A DNA stretch of 54,036 nucleotides from an uncultured Oscillospiraceae bacterium (GCA_910585265.1 CAJUCA010000005.1:1-54036); one strand, 5' to 3'. Positions 5,580 to 13,988 are shown, counted from the stretch's first letter. Numbers and translations: made by a program. The notes: generated by a model from the letters alone, not told the origin.

Positions 5580-7732
5580 AGCCTGTCCTTGCGCATGGTG
5601 AGGGAGATCCGCTTCTTCTTCTCGTCCACTTCCTTCACCCACACCGTCACCACGTCCCCCACGCTCAAGACCTCCGAGGGGTGCTTGATGAACCGATTGC
5701 AGATCTGGCTGATGTGGACCAGCCCGTCCTGGTGGACGCCGATGTCCACAAAGGCCCCGAAGTCAATGACGTTGCGGACGGTGCCCTTCAGCTCCATCCC
5801 CGGCTTCAGATCCTTCACGTCCAGCACGTCGGTGCGCAGGACGGGGGCGGGCAGCTCGTCCCGGGGGTCCCGCCCCGGCTTCATCAGCTCCGCCGCCACG
5901 TCCCGGAGGGTGGGCACCCCCACGCCGCACTCCAACGCCGCCTTTTCCTCGCCGTAGGCCGCCAGCTCGCCCTTGAGATCCCCCAGCTTTCCGGCCCGCA
6001 CGTCCGCCATGCCGTGGCCGCACAGGGCCAGCAGCTTCTCCGCCGCCCCGTAGCTCTCCGGGTGGACGGCGGTGTTGTCCAGGGGGGACTTGCTCTCCGG
6101 CACCCGCAGGAAGCCCGCGCACTGCTCAAAGGCCTTGGGCCCCAGCTTGGGCACCTTCAAAATCTGCTTCCGGGTGGTGAAGGGGCCGTTGTCCTCCCGG
6201 TACTTGACGATGTTCTTCGCCGTGGTGCCGTTCAGCCCCGCCACCCGGGTGAGCAGGGGCGCGGAGGCGGTGTTCACGTCCACCCCCACGGCGTTCACGC
6301 AGTCCTCCACCACCCCGTCCAGGGCCTCGCCCAGCCTCGCCTGGGGCATATCGTGCTGGTACTGGCCCACGCCGATGGACTTGGGGTCGATCTTCACCAG
6401 CTCCGCCAGGGGGTCCTGCAAGCGGCGGGCGATGGACACCGCCGAGCGCAGGTTCACGTCGAACTCGGGGAACTCCTCCGCCGCCAGCTTGGAGGCGGAG
6501 TACACCGACGCCCCCGCCTCGTTCACCATGGCGTAGCTCACCCCGCCCCCCGCCTTGCGGATCAGCTCCACCGCCATCTGCTCGGTCTCCCGGCTGGCGG
6601 TGCCGTTGCCGATGGCGATGTGGGCCACCTTATGCTTTTTGATGAGGACGGCCAGCCTGTCGATGGCCTCGTTCTTCCCCCGCTCCCCGTGGGTGGGGTA
6701 GACCACCGTGGTGTCCAGCACCTTCCCCGTGGGGTCCACCACCGCCACCTTGCAGCCCATGCGGTAGCCGGGGTCCAGCCCCATGGTGACGAAGCCCTTC
6801 ACCGGAGGCTGCATCAGCAGGGGCTTCAGGTTCAGGGCGAACTGCCCGATGGCCCCCTCGCTGGCCCGGTCCGTCAGCTCCCCCCGCAGCTCCCGCTCCA
6901 GGGAGGGGGCGATGAGCCGGTCGTAGGCGTCCTCGGCGGCGGCGCGGACGAACTCCATAGCCGCCCGCCCGGGCACCGCCCTCCGCCGCAGGGCCACCAG
7001 GGCGGTCTCCCGGTCCATCTCCACGTCCACCTTGAGGATCTCCTCCCGCTCCCCCCGGTTCATGGCCAGAATCTGATGCCCCTGGGTTTTGGATACCGGG
7101 CTTGAAAACTCGTAGTACAGGCGGTAGACGGAATCCTCCGGCTCCTTGGCCGCCGCCCTGGACACGATGGACGCCCGCCGCCAGTACAGCTCCCGCAGCA
7201 GCTTGCGCACGTCGGCGTCGTCGGAGATCCACTCCGCCACAATGTCGGACGCGCCCTGGAGGGCGTCCTGGACCGTCTCCACCCCCTTCCCGGGGTCGAT
7301 GTAATCCGCCGCCGCCCCCTCCAGATCCACGGCGGGGCCGATGGCGAAGGCCAGCTCCGCCAGGGGCTCCAGCCCCTTCTCCCTCGCCATGGTGGCCCGG
7401 GTGCGGCGTTTCTGCTTGTAGGGGCGGTACAGGTCCTCCACCTCCGCCAGGGTGGCGGCGGCGTCGATGGCGGCGGACAGCTCGTCCGTCAGCTTCCCCT
7501 GGTTCTCGATGGACTGCTTCACCTCGTCCCGGCGGGCCTGCAAATTGCGCAGGTACTGCAAGCGGTCCGCCAGCTGCCGGATGAGCTGGTCGTCCATGGC
7601 CCCGTGGAGCTCCTTGCGGTAGCGGGCGATGAAGGGGACGGTGTTCCCCTCGTCCAGCAGGGTGACGATGTTCTCCACGTGCTGGACGGGGCGGTCCAGC
7701 TCCCGGGAGAGAAGTTCGATGATGTGATCCAT
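5576..7732 (-). CDS. tex: Tex family RNA-binding transcriptional accessory protein
   Basis: 718 residues with the full Tex order: helical N-terminal domain, YqgF/RNase H-like domain (TMGLDPGYRMGCKVAVVD, about residues 316-333), helix-hairpin-helix repeats (VGVDVNTASAPLLTRVAGL and following) and a C-terminal S1 domain (LKGTVRNVIDFGAFVDIGVH, ending near 718). Tex binds nucleic acid through S1 and associates with transcription and translation. The ATG at 7732 follows GGAG and a clear promoter (7766-7794). The gene is monocistronic apart from the REP pair at its stop codon. Confidence 0.95.
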   Translation of the reverse strand: MDHIIELLSRELDRPVQHVENIVTLLDEGNTVPFIARYRKELHGAMDDQLIRQLADRLQYLRNLQARRDEVKQSIENQGKLTDELSAAIDAAATLAEVEDLYRPYKQKRRTRATMAREKGLEPLAELAFAIGPAVDLEGAAADYIDPGKGVETVQDALQGASDIVAEWISDDADVRKLLRELYWRRASIVSRAAAKEPEDSVYRLYYEFSSPVSKTQGHQILAMNRGEREEILKVDVEMDRETALVALRRRAVPGRAAMEFVRAAAEDAYDRLIAPSLERELRGELTDRASEGAIGQFALNLKPLLMQPPVKGFVTMGLDPGYRMGCKVAVVDPTGKVLDTTVVYPTHGERGKNEAIDRLAVLIKKHKVAHIAIGNGTASRETEQMAVELIRKAGGGVSYAMVNEAGASVYSASKLAAEEFPEFDVNLRSAVSIARRLQDPLAELVKIDPKSIGVGQYQHDMPQARLGEALDGVVEDCVNAVGVDVNTASAPLLTRVAGLNGTTAKNIVKYREDNGPFTTRKQILKVPKLGPKAFEQCAGFLRVPESKSPLDNTAVHPESYGAAEKLLALCGHGMADVRAGKLGDLKGELAAYGEEKAALECGVGVPTLRDVAAELMKPGRDPRDELPAPVLRTDVLDVKDLKPGMELKGTVRNVIDFGAFVDIGVHQDGLVHISQICNRFIKHPSEVLSVGDVVTVWVKEVDEKKKRISLTMRKDRL

Positions 7733-7765
7733 AGCGCGCTCCTTTGTTTTTTGGGATGTGGGAAC

Positions 7766-7794
7766 AGTATACCACAGATTTCCTCCCGGCGCAA
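7766..7794 (-). promoter_or_regulatory. tex promoter
   Basis: Minus strand TTGCGC (7794-7789), 17 bp, TATACT (7771-7766), with TGG before the -10. It lies directly beyond the spoVAC terminator. Confidence 0.7.
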
Positions 7795-7823
7795 AGAAAA
7801 ACAGGAGGGGGACAGCCCCCTCC
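7795..7823 (-). terminator. Intrinsic terminator at the outer spoVAC 3' end
   Basis: Minus-strand stem GGAGGGGG / CCCCCTCC with a 4-nt loop followed by TGTTTTTC. It lies beyond the duplicated spoVAC end (7837-7916), which suggests that copy is the ancestral gene end. Confidence 0.75.
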
Positions 7824-7836
7824 CGCTTTTGCCGTT

Positions 7837-7916
7837 GTCAGTACAGCCCCAGCGCGTAAATCATGATCCCATAGACCACGCTGGCCGAGATGCCGTATGC
7901 CAGCACCGGCCCCGCC
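7837..7916 (-). pseudogene. Duplicated 3' end of spoVAC
   Basis: 80 bp identical to 8149-8228, the last 26 codons of spoVAC including its stop, except for one base (7880 versus 8192). It is separated from the intact gene by two 108-bp repeat units. An 80-codon frame reads through the repeats into this tail, giving two copies of MSEPRPKGRGEGYGAR fused to the SpoVAC end. It has no ribosome site and is not considered a gene. Confidence 0.85.
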
Positions 7917-7924
7917 TCCTCCTC

Positions 7925-8140
7925 GCGGGCTCCATATCCCTCGCCCCGCCCTTTCGGGCGGGGCTCACTCATTCCGCCGCTCGTCGTCTCCCATCCTCCG
8001 CTGGAGGGCGCGGCGGATGGGGCCCCACTGTGGCGGGCTCCATATCCCTCGCCCCGCCCTTTCGGGCGGGGCTCACTCATTCCGCCGCTCGTCGTCTCCC
8101 ATCCTCCGCTGGAGGGCGCGGCGGTTGGGGCCCCACCGCG
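7925..8140. repeat. Two tandem 108-bp GC-rich units inserted in the spoVAC 3' region
   Basis: Unit 1 (7925-8032) and unit 2 (8033-8140) differ at only a few bases. Each carries the hairpin CCCCGCCC-TTT-CGGGCGGGG and a CCTCCGCTGGAGG palindrome. 108 bp equals 36 codons, so the frame stays open through both units. Confidence 0.85.
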
Positions 8141-8149
8141 GCGGGGCCG

Positions 8150-8593
8150 TCAGTACAGCCCCAGCGCGTAAATCATGATCCCATAGACCACACTGGCCGA
8201 GATGCCGTATGCCAGCACCGGCCCCGCCACGGTGAACAGCTTGGCCCCGGTGCCCGTCACCAGTCCCTCGCTCTTGAACTCCAGCGCGGGGGACACCATG
8301 GCGTTGGAAAATCCGGTGATGGGCACCAGGGTGCCCGCCCCGGCGTGCTTGGCGATGTTGTCGAACACCCCCAGCCCCGTCAGCAGGGAGGCCAGGAAGA
8401 TCAGGGTGACGGACACCCACGTCCCCGCCGCCTCCTTGTCCGCCCCCAGGGACTGGTAGAGGGTCATCAGCCCCTGGCCCCCGGCGCAGATGCCGCCCCC
8501 CACGCAGAAGGCCCACAGCAGATCCCGCCACAGGGGGGAGGGATCCGCCCGGCTGCTCACATAATGGTTATATTCCTGGTTATTCATGTCCAT
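8150..8593 (-). CDS. spoVAC: Stage V sporulation protein AC
   Basis: 147 residues matching SpoVAC: a short polar N-terminus ending in WRDLLWAF, then membrane helices with CVGGGICAGGQG, LLTGLGVFDNIAKHAGAGT and VPITGFSNAMVSPALEFKSEG. SpoVAC is part of the channel that moves Ca-dipicolinate into the developing spore and releases it at germination. In Bacillus it acts as a mechanosensitive channel. Here it stands alone, without spoVAD/spoVAE next to it. GAGGTG precedes the ATG and a forespore-type promoter is visible at 8615-8642. The 3' end is duplicated downstream at 7837-7916. Confidence 0.93.
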   Translation of the reverse strand: MDMNNQEYNHYVSSRADPSPLWRDLLWAFCVGGGICAGGQGLMTLYQSLGADKEAAGTWVSVTLIFLASLLTGLGVFDNIAKHAGAGTLVPITGFSNAMVSPALEFKSEGLVTGTGAKLFTVAGPVLAYGISASVVYGIMIYALGLY

Positions 8594-8614
8594 CGGTGCT
8601 TCACCTCGGCCCCA

Positions 8615-8642
8615 GTATGCCCCAAACGCTGGAAAACATACG
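8615..8642 (-). promoter_or_regulatory. Possible sigma-G-type promoter for spoVAC
   Basis: Minus strand GTATG (8642-8638), 17 bp, CATACT (8620-8615). This resembles the forespore sigma-G consensus (G-AT-rich -35, CATACT -10) and has no sigma-A match. spoVA operons are known sigma-G targets. Confidence 0.55.
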
Positions 8643-8671
8643 CGGGCGCGGGGCTGTGTACGTTTGAATTA

Positions 8672-9208
8672 TCAGTAGTTCTCCGCGTGAACCTCGAAAT
8701 ACGCCTGGGGATGGCTGCAGGTGGGGCAGACCTCGGGGGCCTTCTCCCCCACCACGATGTGCCCGCAGTTGCGGCACTCCCACACCTTCACCTCGCTCTT
8801 GGCGAACACCTCCGCCAGCTCCACGTTCTTCAGCAGGGCGCGGTACCGCTCCTCATGGTGCTTCTCGATGGCGGCCACCAGGCGGAACCTGGAGGCCAGC
8901 TCGGGGAAGCCCTCCGCCTCGGCGGTCCTGGCGAAGCCCTCGTACATATCCGTCCACTCGTAGTTCTCCCCCGCCGCGGCGGCGGCCAGGTTCTCGGCGG
9001 TGGAGCCGATGCCGTCCAGCTCCTTGAACCACAGCTTGGCGTGCTCCTTCTCGTTGTCCGCCGTCTTGAGGAACAGGGCCGCGATCTGCTCGAAGCCCTC
9101 CTTCTTGGCCTTGGACGCGAAGTAGGTGTACTTGTTCCGGGCCTCGGACTCCCCGGCGAAGGCCGCCATCAGATTTTTCTCGGTCTGGGTGCCTGCGTAT
9201 TTAGACAT
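8672..9208 (-). CDS. Rubrerythrin
   Basis: 178 residues from the ATG at 9208, chosen because AGGAGGGG lies 7 nt upstream. The N-terminal four-helix ferritin-like domain has the di-iron ligands in GESEARNKY, DNEKEHAKLW and AIEKHHEERY. The C-terminal rubredoxin-like domain has two CxxC pairs (CRNCGH, CPTCSH). Rubrerythrin reduces hydrogen peroxide in anaerobes using electrons passed through rubredoxin. A rubredoxin gene occurs at 41269. It is monocistronic with its own promoter. Confidence 0.95.
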   Translation of the reverse strand: MSKYAGTQTEKNLMAAFAGESEARNKYTYFASKAKKEGFEQIAALFLKTADNEKEHAKLWFKELDGIGSTAENLAAAAAGENYEWTDMYEGFARTAEAEGFPELASRFRLVAAIEKHHEERYRALLKNVELAEVFAKSEVKVWECRNCGHIVVGEKAPEVCPTCSHPQAYFEVHAENY

Positions 9209-9255
9209 GAAAATCCCCTCCTGCATAAAATTTCCGGCCTATGAACCGGAAGCCC

Positions 9256-9284
9256 AGTATAGCAAATCCTGCCAGATAACGCAA
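9256..9284 (-). promoter_or_regulatory. Rubrerythrin promoter
   Basis: Minus strand TTGCGT (9284-9279), 17 bp, TATACT (9261-9256). A TTCCGG / CCGGAA hairpin lies just downstream in the leader and could be a regulator site or mRNA stabiliser. Confidence 0.7.
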
Positions 9285-9386
9285 GCCCGGACTTGCCCCC
9301 TCCCCCGGGCTATGGTGATTTTCCACAAAGCCAGGCATGATTTTTTTGTGATTCCTCTAAACTTGCGTGAATTGGAAAAGATTCTC

Positions 9387-9415
9387 TTGCCAAACGGGGA
9401 GAAAACGGGTATGAT
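9387..9415 (+). promoter_or_regulatory. Promoter of the sugar ABC transporter operon
   Basis: TTGCCA (9387-9392), 17 bp, TATGAT (9410-9415), about 87 bp upstream of the lipoprotein start and directly before symmetric operator-like sequences. Confidence 0.7.
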
Positions 9416-9430
9416 AGGGCACAAGGAGCT

Positions 9431-9466
9431 GGAAACGTTCCCGGTAACCTTACCGGAAACCTTTCC
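9431..9466. promoter_or_regulatory. Probable LacI-family operators
   Basis: Three adjoining symmetric elements: GGAAACGTTCCC (9431-9442, central CG, one mismatch), CCGGTAA-CC-TTACCGG (9441-9456, perfect) and GGAAA-CC-TTTCC (9455-9466, perfect). They lie just after the expected transcription start. The LacI-type gene at 12961 in the same cluster is the natural candidate regulator. Confidence 0.6.
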
Positions 9467-9501
9467 ACCCTCCGGTACTAATCTTTTAGGAGGAAATGAA
9501 G

Positions 9502-10860
9502 ATGACAAAGAAGCTCTTTGCGCTGGTATTGGCTCTCAGCATGGTCATGACCATGCTGCTTGCTGGCTGCACCAGCAAGCCCAACGCCGAAAACACCAAC
9601 CCGCCCGAAGAAACCAAGTCCGGCACCGAGGAGACCAAGAAGCCCGAGGATAACCCCCCCGCCGGGGAGGGCCGCGTCTACTGGCTGAACTTCAAGCCTG
9701 AGCTGGACGGCACCGCCCAGGAGCTGGCCCGCACCTACACCGAGAAGACCGGCGTGCCCGTCCAGGTGGTCACCGCCGCCGCCGGCACCTACAGCCAGAC
9801 CCTCATCGCCGAGATGGACAAGACCGAGGCCCCCACCCTGTTCGTCATCGGCAACACCGCCGGCGTGAAGGACTGGAAGGACTACGCCCTGGATCTGAAG
9901 GGCACCGCCATCGAGGCCGAGCTGAACACCGACGCCTACAACCTCTATGACGAGACCGGCAAGCTGGTTTCCATCGGCTACTGCTACGAATGCTACGGCA
10001 TCATCGTCAACCCCGACCTGGTGGAGCAGGCCGGCCACAAGGTGGAGGACATCAAGAACTTCGAAACCCTCAAGACCGTGGTGGAGGACATCCACGCCCG
10101 GGCCGCCGAGCTGGGCTTCGACGCCTTCACCTCCTGCGACATGGACGGCAACTCCTCCTGGCGTTTCACCGGCCATATGGCCAACCTGGAGTACTTCTAT
10201 GAGCAGAAGGACGATCCCTGGACCGAGTGCCCCGCCACCCTCACCGGCGCGTACATGGAGAACTTCAAGAACCTGTACGACCTGTGCATCAACAACAGCC
10301 TGACCTCTCCCAAGGAGCTGGCCACCGGCGGCCACGACGCCGCCCAGGAGTTCATGGACGGCAAGGCCGCCTTCACCGTCCAGGGTTCCTGGGAGTACGC
10401 CAAGTACTCCGAGAAGGTGCCCAACACCGTAATGATCCCCTACTACTGCGGCGTGGAGGGCGAGGAGAAGGCCGGCCTGAACTGCGGCACCGAGAACTGC
10501 TGGGCCATCAACTCCAAGGTGTCCGAGGCCGACCAGAAGGCCACCATGGACTTCATGGTGTGGCTGGTGTCCGACCCCGACGCCTCCGCCAAGATGGTGG
10601 CTGAGCTGGGCATCCTGCCCTATAAGAACGCCCCCGAGTCCACCAACGGCTTCCTGAAGAACGCCGCCGACTACACCGCCGCCGGCAACTACGTGATGCC
10701 CTGGGTCACCAACTACCAGCCCAACGTGGACGCCTACCGCGCCACCCTGGTGGCGGCCCTGAACCAGTACAACGCCGACCAGTCCGACGCCAACTGGGCC
10801 ACCGTCAAGACCGCCTTCGTAGAGGGCTGGGCCCAGCAGTACCAGGCCGTCAACGGCTGA
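9502..10860 (+). CDS. Sugar-binding lipoprotein of an ABC transporter
   Basis: 452 residues from the ATG at 9502; the ATG at 9496 is only two bases from AGGAGG. Signal peptide with lipobox LLAGC (Cys23), then a T/E/P/K-rich linker to about residue 54, then a family 1 extracellular solute-binding domain (GRVYWLNFKPELDGTAQELA; QEFMDGKAAFTVQGSWEYAK). The lipid-anchored protein delivers an oligosaccharide to the two permeases that follow. The neighbouring 4-alpha-glucanotransferase suggests maltodextrin. A long hairpin after the stop may make this gene's mRNA more abundant than the permease mRNA. Confidence 0.9.
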   Translation: MTKKLFALVLALSMVMTMLLAGCTSKPNAENTNPPEETKSGTEETKKPEDNPPAGEGRVYWLNFKPELDGTAQELARTYTEKTGVPVQVVTAAAGTYSQTLIAEMDKTEAPTLFVIGNTAGVKDWKDYALDLKGTAIEAELNTDAYNLYDETGKLVSIGYCYECYGIIVNPDLVEQAGHKVEDIKNFETLKTVVEDIHARAAELGFDAFTSCDMDGNSSWRFTGHMANLEYFYEQKDDPWTECPATLTGAYMENFKNLYDLCINNSLTSPKELATGGHDAAQEFMDGKAAFTVQGSWEYAKYSEKVPNTVMIPYYCGVEGEEKAGLNCGTENCWAINSKVSEADQKATMDFMVWLVSDPDASAKMVAELGILPYKNAPESTNGFLKNAADYTAAGNYVMPWVTNYQPNVDAYRATLVAALNQYNADQSDANWATVKTAFVEGWAQQYQAVNG

Positions 10861-10890
10861 TTCCCCGCACGCAGCCAATTCGACCCTTTG

Positions 10891-10923
10891 AAGCCGGGGC
10901 GGGCCCGTCGCCCGCCCCGGCTT
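10891..10923 (+). terminator. Intercistronic hairpin between binding protein and permease genes
   Basis: AAGCCGGGGCGGGC / GCCCGCCCCGGCTT, 14 bp perfect, 5-nt loop, with a very short T-run. It is probably a partial terminator or a 3'-end stabiliser. Confidence 0.65.
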
Positions 10924-10940
10924 TCCGTCCCCGTCCGTGT

Positions 10941-11011
10941 GCAGGGGCGGACATGATCCGCCCGCGCGGTCCCTCCCCCGCCTCCGGCGGGCGCACCATG
11001 TGCGCCCCTGC
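10941..11011. repeat. Inverted pair of REP-like palindromes
   Basis: Left unit GCAGGGGCGGACATGATCCG (10941-10960, extending to 10964) and right unit CGGGCGCACCATGTGCGCCC (10988-11007, extending to 11011), separated by a 23-bp linker, inside the ABC operon. Confidence 0.75.
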
Positions 11012-11035
11012 AAACCATAAAGAGGAGCTGATATC

Positions 11036-11941
11036 TTGAAAAAAGCGAAGCACACCAACAACAACTCCCTCCGGCGCGCCACCCGGATGTGGAGCCCGCT
11101 GTTCCTTGGCCCCGTGGTGATCGCCTTTGCCATCGGCTTTGTCTGGCCCTTCCTCCAAGGCATCTGGCTGTCCCTGTGCCAGTTCAAAACCATCTCCGAC
11201 GCCAAGTTCATCGGCTTCGGCAACTACGCGCGGGCCTTCCAGGATCCCTCCTTCCGCCACGCCTTCTGGTACACCGCCCTGTTCGCCGTGGTGTCGCTGG
11301 TGCTCATCAACGTGCTGGCCTTCACCGTGGCCTACGTCCTCACCCAGGGCATCAAGGGCAGCAACCTGTTCCGCACCGTGTTCTTTATGCCCAACCTCAT
11401 CGGCGGCATTGTGCTGGGCTATATCTGGTCCATGATCTTCGACGGCATCCTCAGCCGCTGGTCCACCTCCATTCTGATGAACAGCAAATTCGGCTTCTGG
11501 GGGCTGATCATCCTCATGTGCTGGCAGCAGATCGGCTATATGATGATCATCTATATCGCCGGGCTCCAGAACGTCCCCGGCGAGATGCTGGAGGCCGCCC
11601 GCATCGACGGGGCCACCCGCTGGCAGACCCTGTTCAAAGTCACCATCCCCAACGTGATGCCCTCCATCACCATCTGTATGTTCCTGTCCCTCACCAACGG
11701 CTTCAAGCTGTTTGACCAGAACCTGGCCCTCACCGCCGGGCAGCCCTTCACCATCATGCCCGACGGCTCCACCGTCAAGCAGACGGAGATGCTGGCCCTG
11801 AACATCTTCAACACCTTCAACACCCCCAGTGCCACGTCCCAGGGCACCGCCCAGGCCAAGGCGGTTATCTTCTTCGTGCTGGTGGCGGGGCTGGGCCTGG
11901 CCCAGCTGGGCTATACCCGTAAAAGGGAGGTACAGCAGTGA
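11036..11941 (+). CDS. Sugar ABC transporter permease (MalF/UgpA type)
   Basis: 301 residues from a TTG start at 11036 with AGAGGAG 8 nt upstream; no better ATG fits. There are six membrane helices and the cytoplasmic EAA loop EAARIDGATRWQTLFKVTIP (about residues 183-202), which contacts the ATPase. It pairs with the permease that follows. Its stop overlaps that start by one base (TGATGA arrangement at 11939-11943). No ATPase gene lies in the cluster. Such transporters commonly share a genome-wide MsmK-type ATPase. Confidence 0.92.
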   Translation: MKKAKHTNNNSLRRATRMWSPLFLGPVVIAFAIGFVWPFLQGIWLSLCQFKTISDAKFIGFGNYARAFQDPSFRHAFWYTALFAVVSLVLINVLAFTVAYVLTQGIKGSNLFRTVFFMPNLIGGIVLGYIWSMIFDGILSRWSTSILMNSKFGFWGLIILMCWQQIGYMMIIYIAGLQNVPGEMLEAARIDGATRWQTLFKVTIPNVMPSITICMFLSLTNGFKLFDQNLALTAGQPFTIMPDGSTVKQTEMLALNIFNTFNTPSATSQGTAQAKAVIFFVLVAGLGLAQLGYTRKREVQQ

Positions 11942-12798
11942 TGAACAAAAAAGCCATGTCCCCCGAACGCCGCCGGAAGGCCATCCTGTCCGTGACCCTG
12001 GCCGTGATCTGCGTCATCTACGTGCTGCCCGTGCTGGCGGTGGCCATCAACTCCTTCAAGCTGAACACCTTTGTCAAGACCGACACATTCGCCCTGCCCA
12101 CCGGCGAGATGTGGGCCGGGTTTGACAACTTCATCAAGGGCATGACCTTCGGCAACTACCCCTTCGCCGACAGCGTGAAGTACAGCGTGATCATCACCGT
12201 GCTGTCCACCGCCCTGATCCTGCTGTGCACCTCCATGGCGGCATGGTACATCGCCCGGGTGAACTCCTTCTTCTGCAAGGTGCTCTACTTCCTGTGCGTC
12301 TTCTCCATGGTGGTGCCCTTCCAGATGGTGATGTACACCCTGTCCAAGACCGCCGACAGGCTGAAGCTCAACACCCCCTGGACCATCCCCATCGTCTACC
12401 TGGGCTTCGGCGCGGGCCTCGCCATCTTCATGTTCGTGGGCTTCGTCAAGTCCATCCCCCTGGAGATCGAGGAGGCCGCCGCCATCGACGGCTGCGGGCC
12501 GCTGCGCACCTATTTCTCCGTGGTGCTTCCCATGCTGAAGCCCACCATGATCTCCGTGGGCATCCTGGAGATCATGTGGGTGTGGAACGACTACCTGCTC
12601 CCCTCCCTGGTGCTGAATATCACCAAATACCGCACCATCACCATCCACATCCAGTACCTGAAGGGAAGCTACGGCACCGTGGACCTGGGGGCCACCATGG
12701 CCCTGATCCTGCTGTCCATCATCCCGGTGATCGTGTTCTACCTCACCTGCCAGAAGCACATCATCAAGGGCGTGGCCGCGGGCGCGGTGAAGGGTTAA
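11941..12798 (+). CDS. Sugar ABC transporter permease (MalG/UgpE type)
   Basis: 285 residues from the ATG at 11941, translationally coupled to the first permease; a GTG one codon earlier is possible. Six membrane helices with the EAA loop SIPLEIEEAAAIDGCGPLRT (about residues 171-190) and the WVWNDYLLP motif typical of the second carbohydrate permease. It forms the membrane channel with the MalF-like partner. A 20-nt palindromic repeat (12806-12825) begins just after the stop. Confidence 0.92.
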   Translation: MNKKAMSPERRRKAILSVTLAVICVIYVLPVLAVAINSFKLNTFVKTDTFALPTGEMWAGFDNFIKGMTFGNYPFADSVKYSVIITVLSTALILLCTSMAAWYIARVNSFFCKVLYFLCVFSMVVPFQMVMYTLSKTADRLKLNTPWTIPIVYLGFGAGLAIFMFVGFVKSIPLEIEEAAAIDGCGPLRTYFSVVLPMLKPTMISVGILEIMWVWNDYLLPSLVLNITKYRTITIHIQYLKGSYGTVDLGATMALILLSIIPVIVFYLTCQKHIIKGVAAGAVKG

Positions 12799-12805
12799 TT
12801 CCCGC

Positions 12806-12825
12806 AAGCCTTCCCCCCACAGGGG
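12806..12825. repeat. Short repeat AAGCCTTCCCCCCACAGGGG, copy 1
   Basis: The 20-nt sequence is identical to 42749-42768 after dacF. A related CTTCCCCCTTCCAGGGGGAAG hairpin variant lies at about 12914-12934, before the LacI gene. Confidence 0.6.
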
Positions 12826-12960
12826 GCGGATGAGGGGCGGTGGGTAGAGATACCCCGTCCAAGGCATGGGATCACCATGCGCACCCCCTTGCCGCACCCT
12901 TATCCGTCACGGCTTCCCCCTTCCAGGGGGAAGGCCAGTACCCGAACAGGAGGGATACCG

Positions 12961-13974
12961 ATGACCATCAAGGATATCGCGAAGCTGTCGGGCGTGGGTG
13001 TGGCCACCGTGTCCCGGGTGCTGAACCACCACCCCGACGTGTCCGAGGACACCCGGCGGAAGGTGCTGGCGGTGGTGGAGGAGCAGGGCTTCCAGCCCAA
13101 CACCAACGCCAAGCACCTCAAGCAGCAGACCAGCGCGTCGGTGGCGGTGATCGTCAAGGGCACCATGAATATGCTGTTCGCCGACCTGGTGGAGCGGTGC
13201 CAGCAGCTTTTGCAGGACGCGGGCCGGGACGCGGCGGTGTACTACCTGGACGAGGACGCCAACGAGGTGGCCTACGCCCTCCAGCTCTGCCGGGAGCGCA
13301 AGCCCCTGGGCATCCTGTTCCTGGGCGGCGATCTGGAGTTCTTCCAGGCGGAGTTCGGGGGCATCTCCGTGCCCTGCGTCCTGCTGACCAACTCCGCCCG
13401 GGAGCTGGACTTCCCCAACCTGTCCTCCCTCACCACCGACGATGAGGAGGCCGCCCGGCAGGTGGTCCGCTTCCTGGCGGACCGGGGCCACCGGCACATC
13501 GGCCTGCTGGGCGGAAACTGGTCGTGCACCCAGATCAGCTACCGCCGGGTCCGGGGCTGCCAGAAGGCCCTGGACGAGCTGGGCCTGCCCTTCGACCCCC
13601 GCTGCTGCGAGCCCTGCCGCTACTCCCTGCCCGACGCCTACGACACCACCAAGCGTCTGCTGGCCCGGTGCCCGGAGCTCACCGCCCTGTTCTGCATCAG
13701 CGACGTGATGGCCATGGGGGCCATCCGGGCCATCCGGGACCTGGGCCGGAAGGTGCCGGAGGACGTGTCCGTGGTGGGGTACGACGGCATCCCCCTGTCC
13801 CAGTTCTCCGTCCCCCGGCTGGCCACCGTCCGGCAGGATACCCAGCGTCTGGCCGAGCAGGGGGTAGAGCTGCTGCTCCAGGGGCTTCAGCGGCCCTGCC
13901 GCCCCGTCCACGGCGTGGTCCCCTTCCAGCTCATACCCGGGGGGAGCGTAGCCCCGCCCCGGCCCCAGCCCTAA
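12961..13974 (+). CDS. LacI-family transcriptional regulator
   Basis: 337 residues from the ATG at 12961 after AGGAGGG. The N-terminal LacI helix-turn-helix is clear (TIKDIAKLSGVGVATVSRVL, residues 2-21), with the hinge near residue 50. The rest is a periplasmic-binding-protein-like sugar sensor (FLADRGHRHIGLLGG, VSVVGYDGIPLSQFSVPRLA). It probably represses the upstream transporter operon through the operators at 9431-9466 and releases them on binding a sugar. It lies 160 bp after the permease and is followed by a strong terminator. Confidence 0.93.
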   Translation: MTIKDIAKLSGVGVATVSRVLNHHPDVSEDTRRKVLAVVEEQGFQPNTNAKHLKQQTSASVAVIVKGTMNMLFADLVERCQQLLQDAGRDAAVYYLDEDANEVAYALQLCRERKPLGILFLGGDLEFFQAEFGGISVPCVLLTNSARELDFPNLSSLTTDDEEAARQVVRFLADRGHRHIGLLGGNWSCTQISYRRVRGCQKALDELGLPFDPRCCEPCRYSLPDAYDTTKRLLARCPELTALFCISDVMAMGAIRAIRDLGRKVPEDVSVVGYDGIPLSQFSVPRLATVRQDTQRLAEQGVELLLQGLQRPCRPVHGVVPFQLIPGGSVAPPRPQP

Positions 13975-13988
13975 CCTGACAAAACCCG

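Noticed and set aside
5480..7105. Long plus-strand open frame opposite tex
   Set aside because: Shadow frame rich in His/Gly/Arg/Pro with no similarity to a family; tex on the other strand is certain.
7838..8080. An 80-codon gene on the minus strand
   Set aside because: It is made of the two repeat units plus the duplicated spoVAC end, has no ribosome site, and only exists because 108 is a multiple of three.
10861..11035. A small gene between the binding protein and first permease
   Set aside because: The interval is filled by a 14-bp hairpin and a REP pair; no frame with a start and ribosome site was found.
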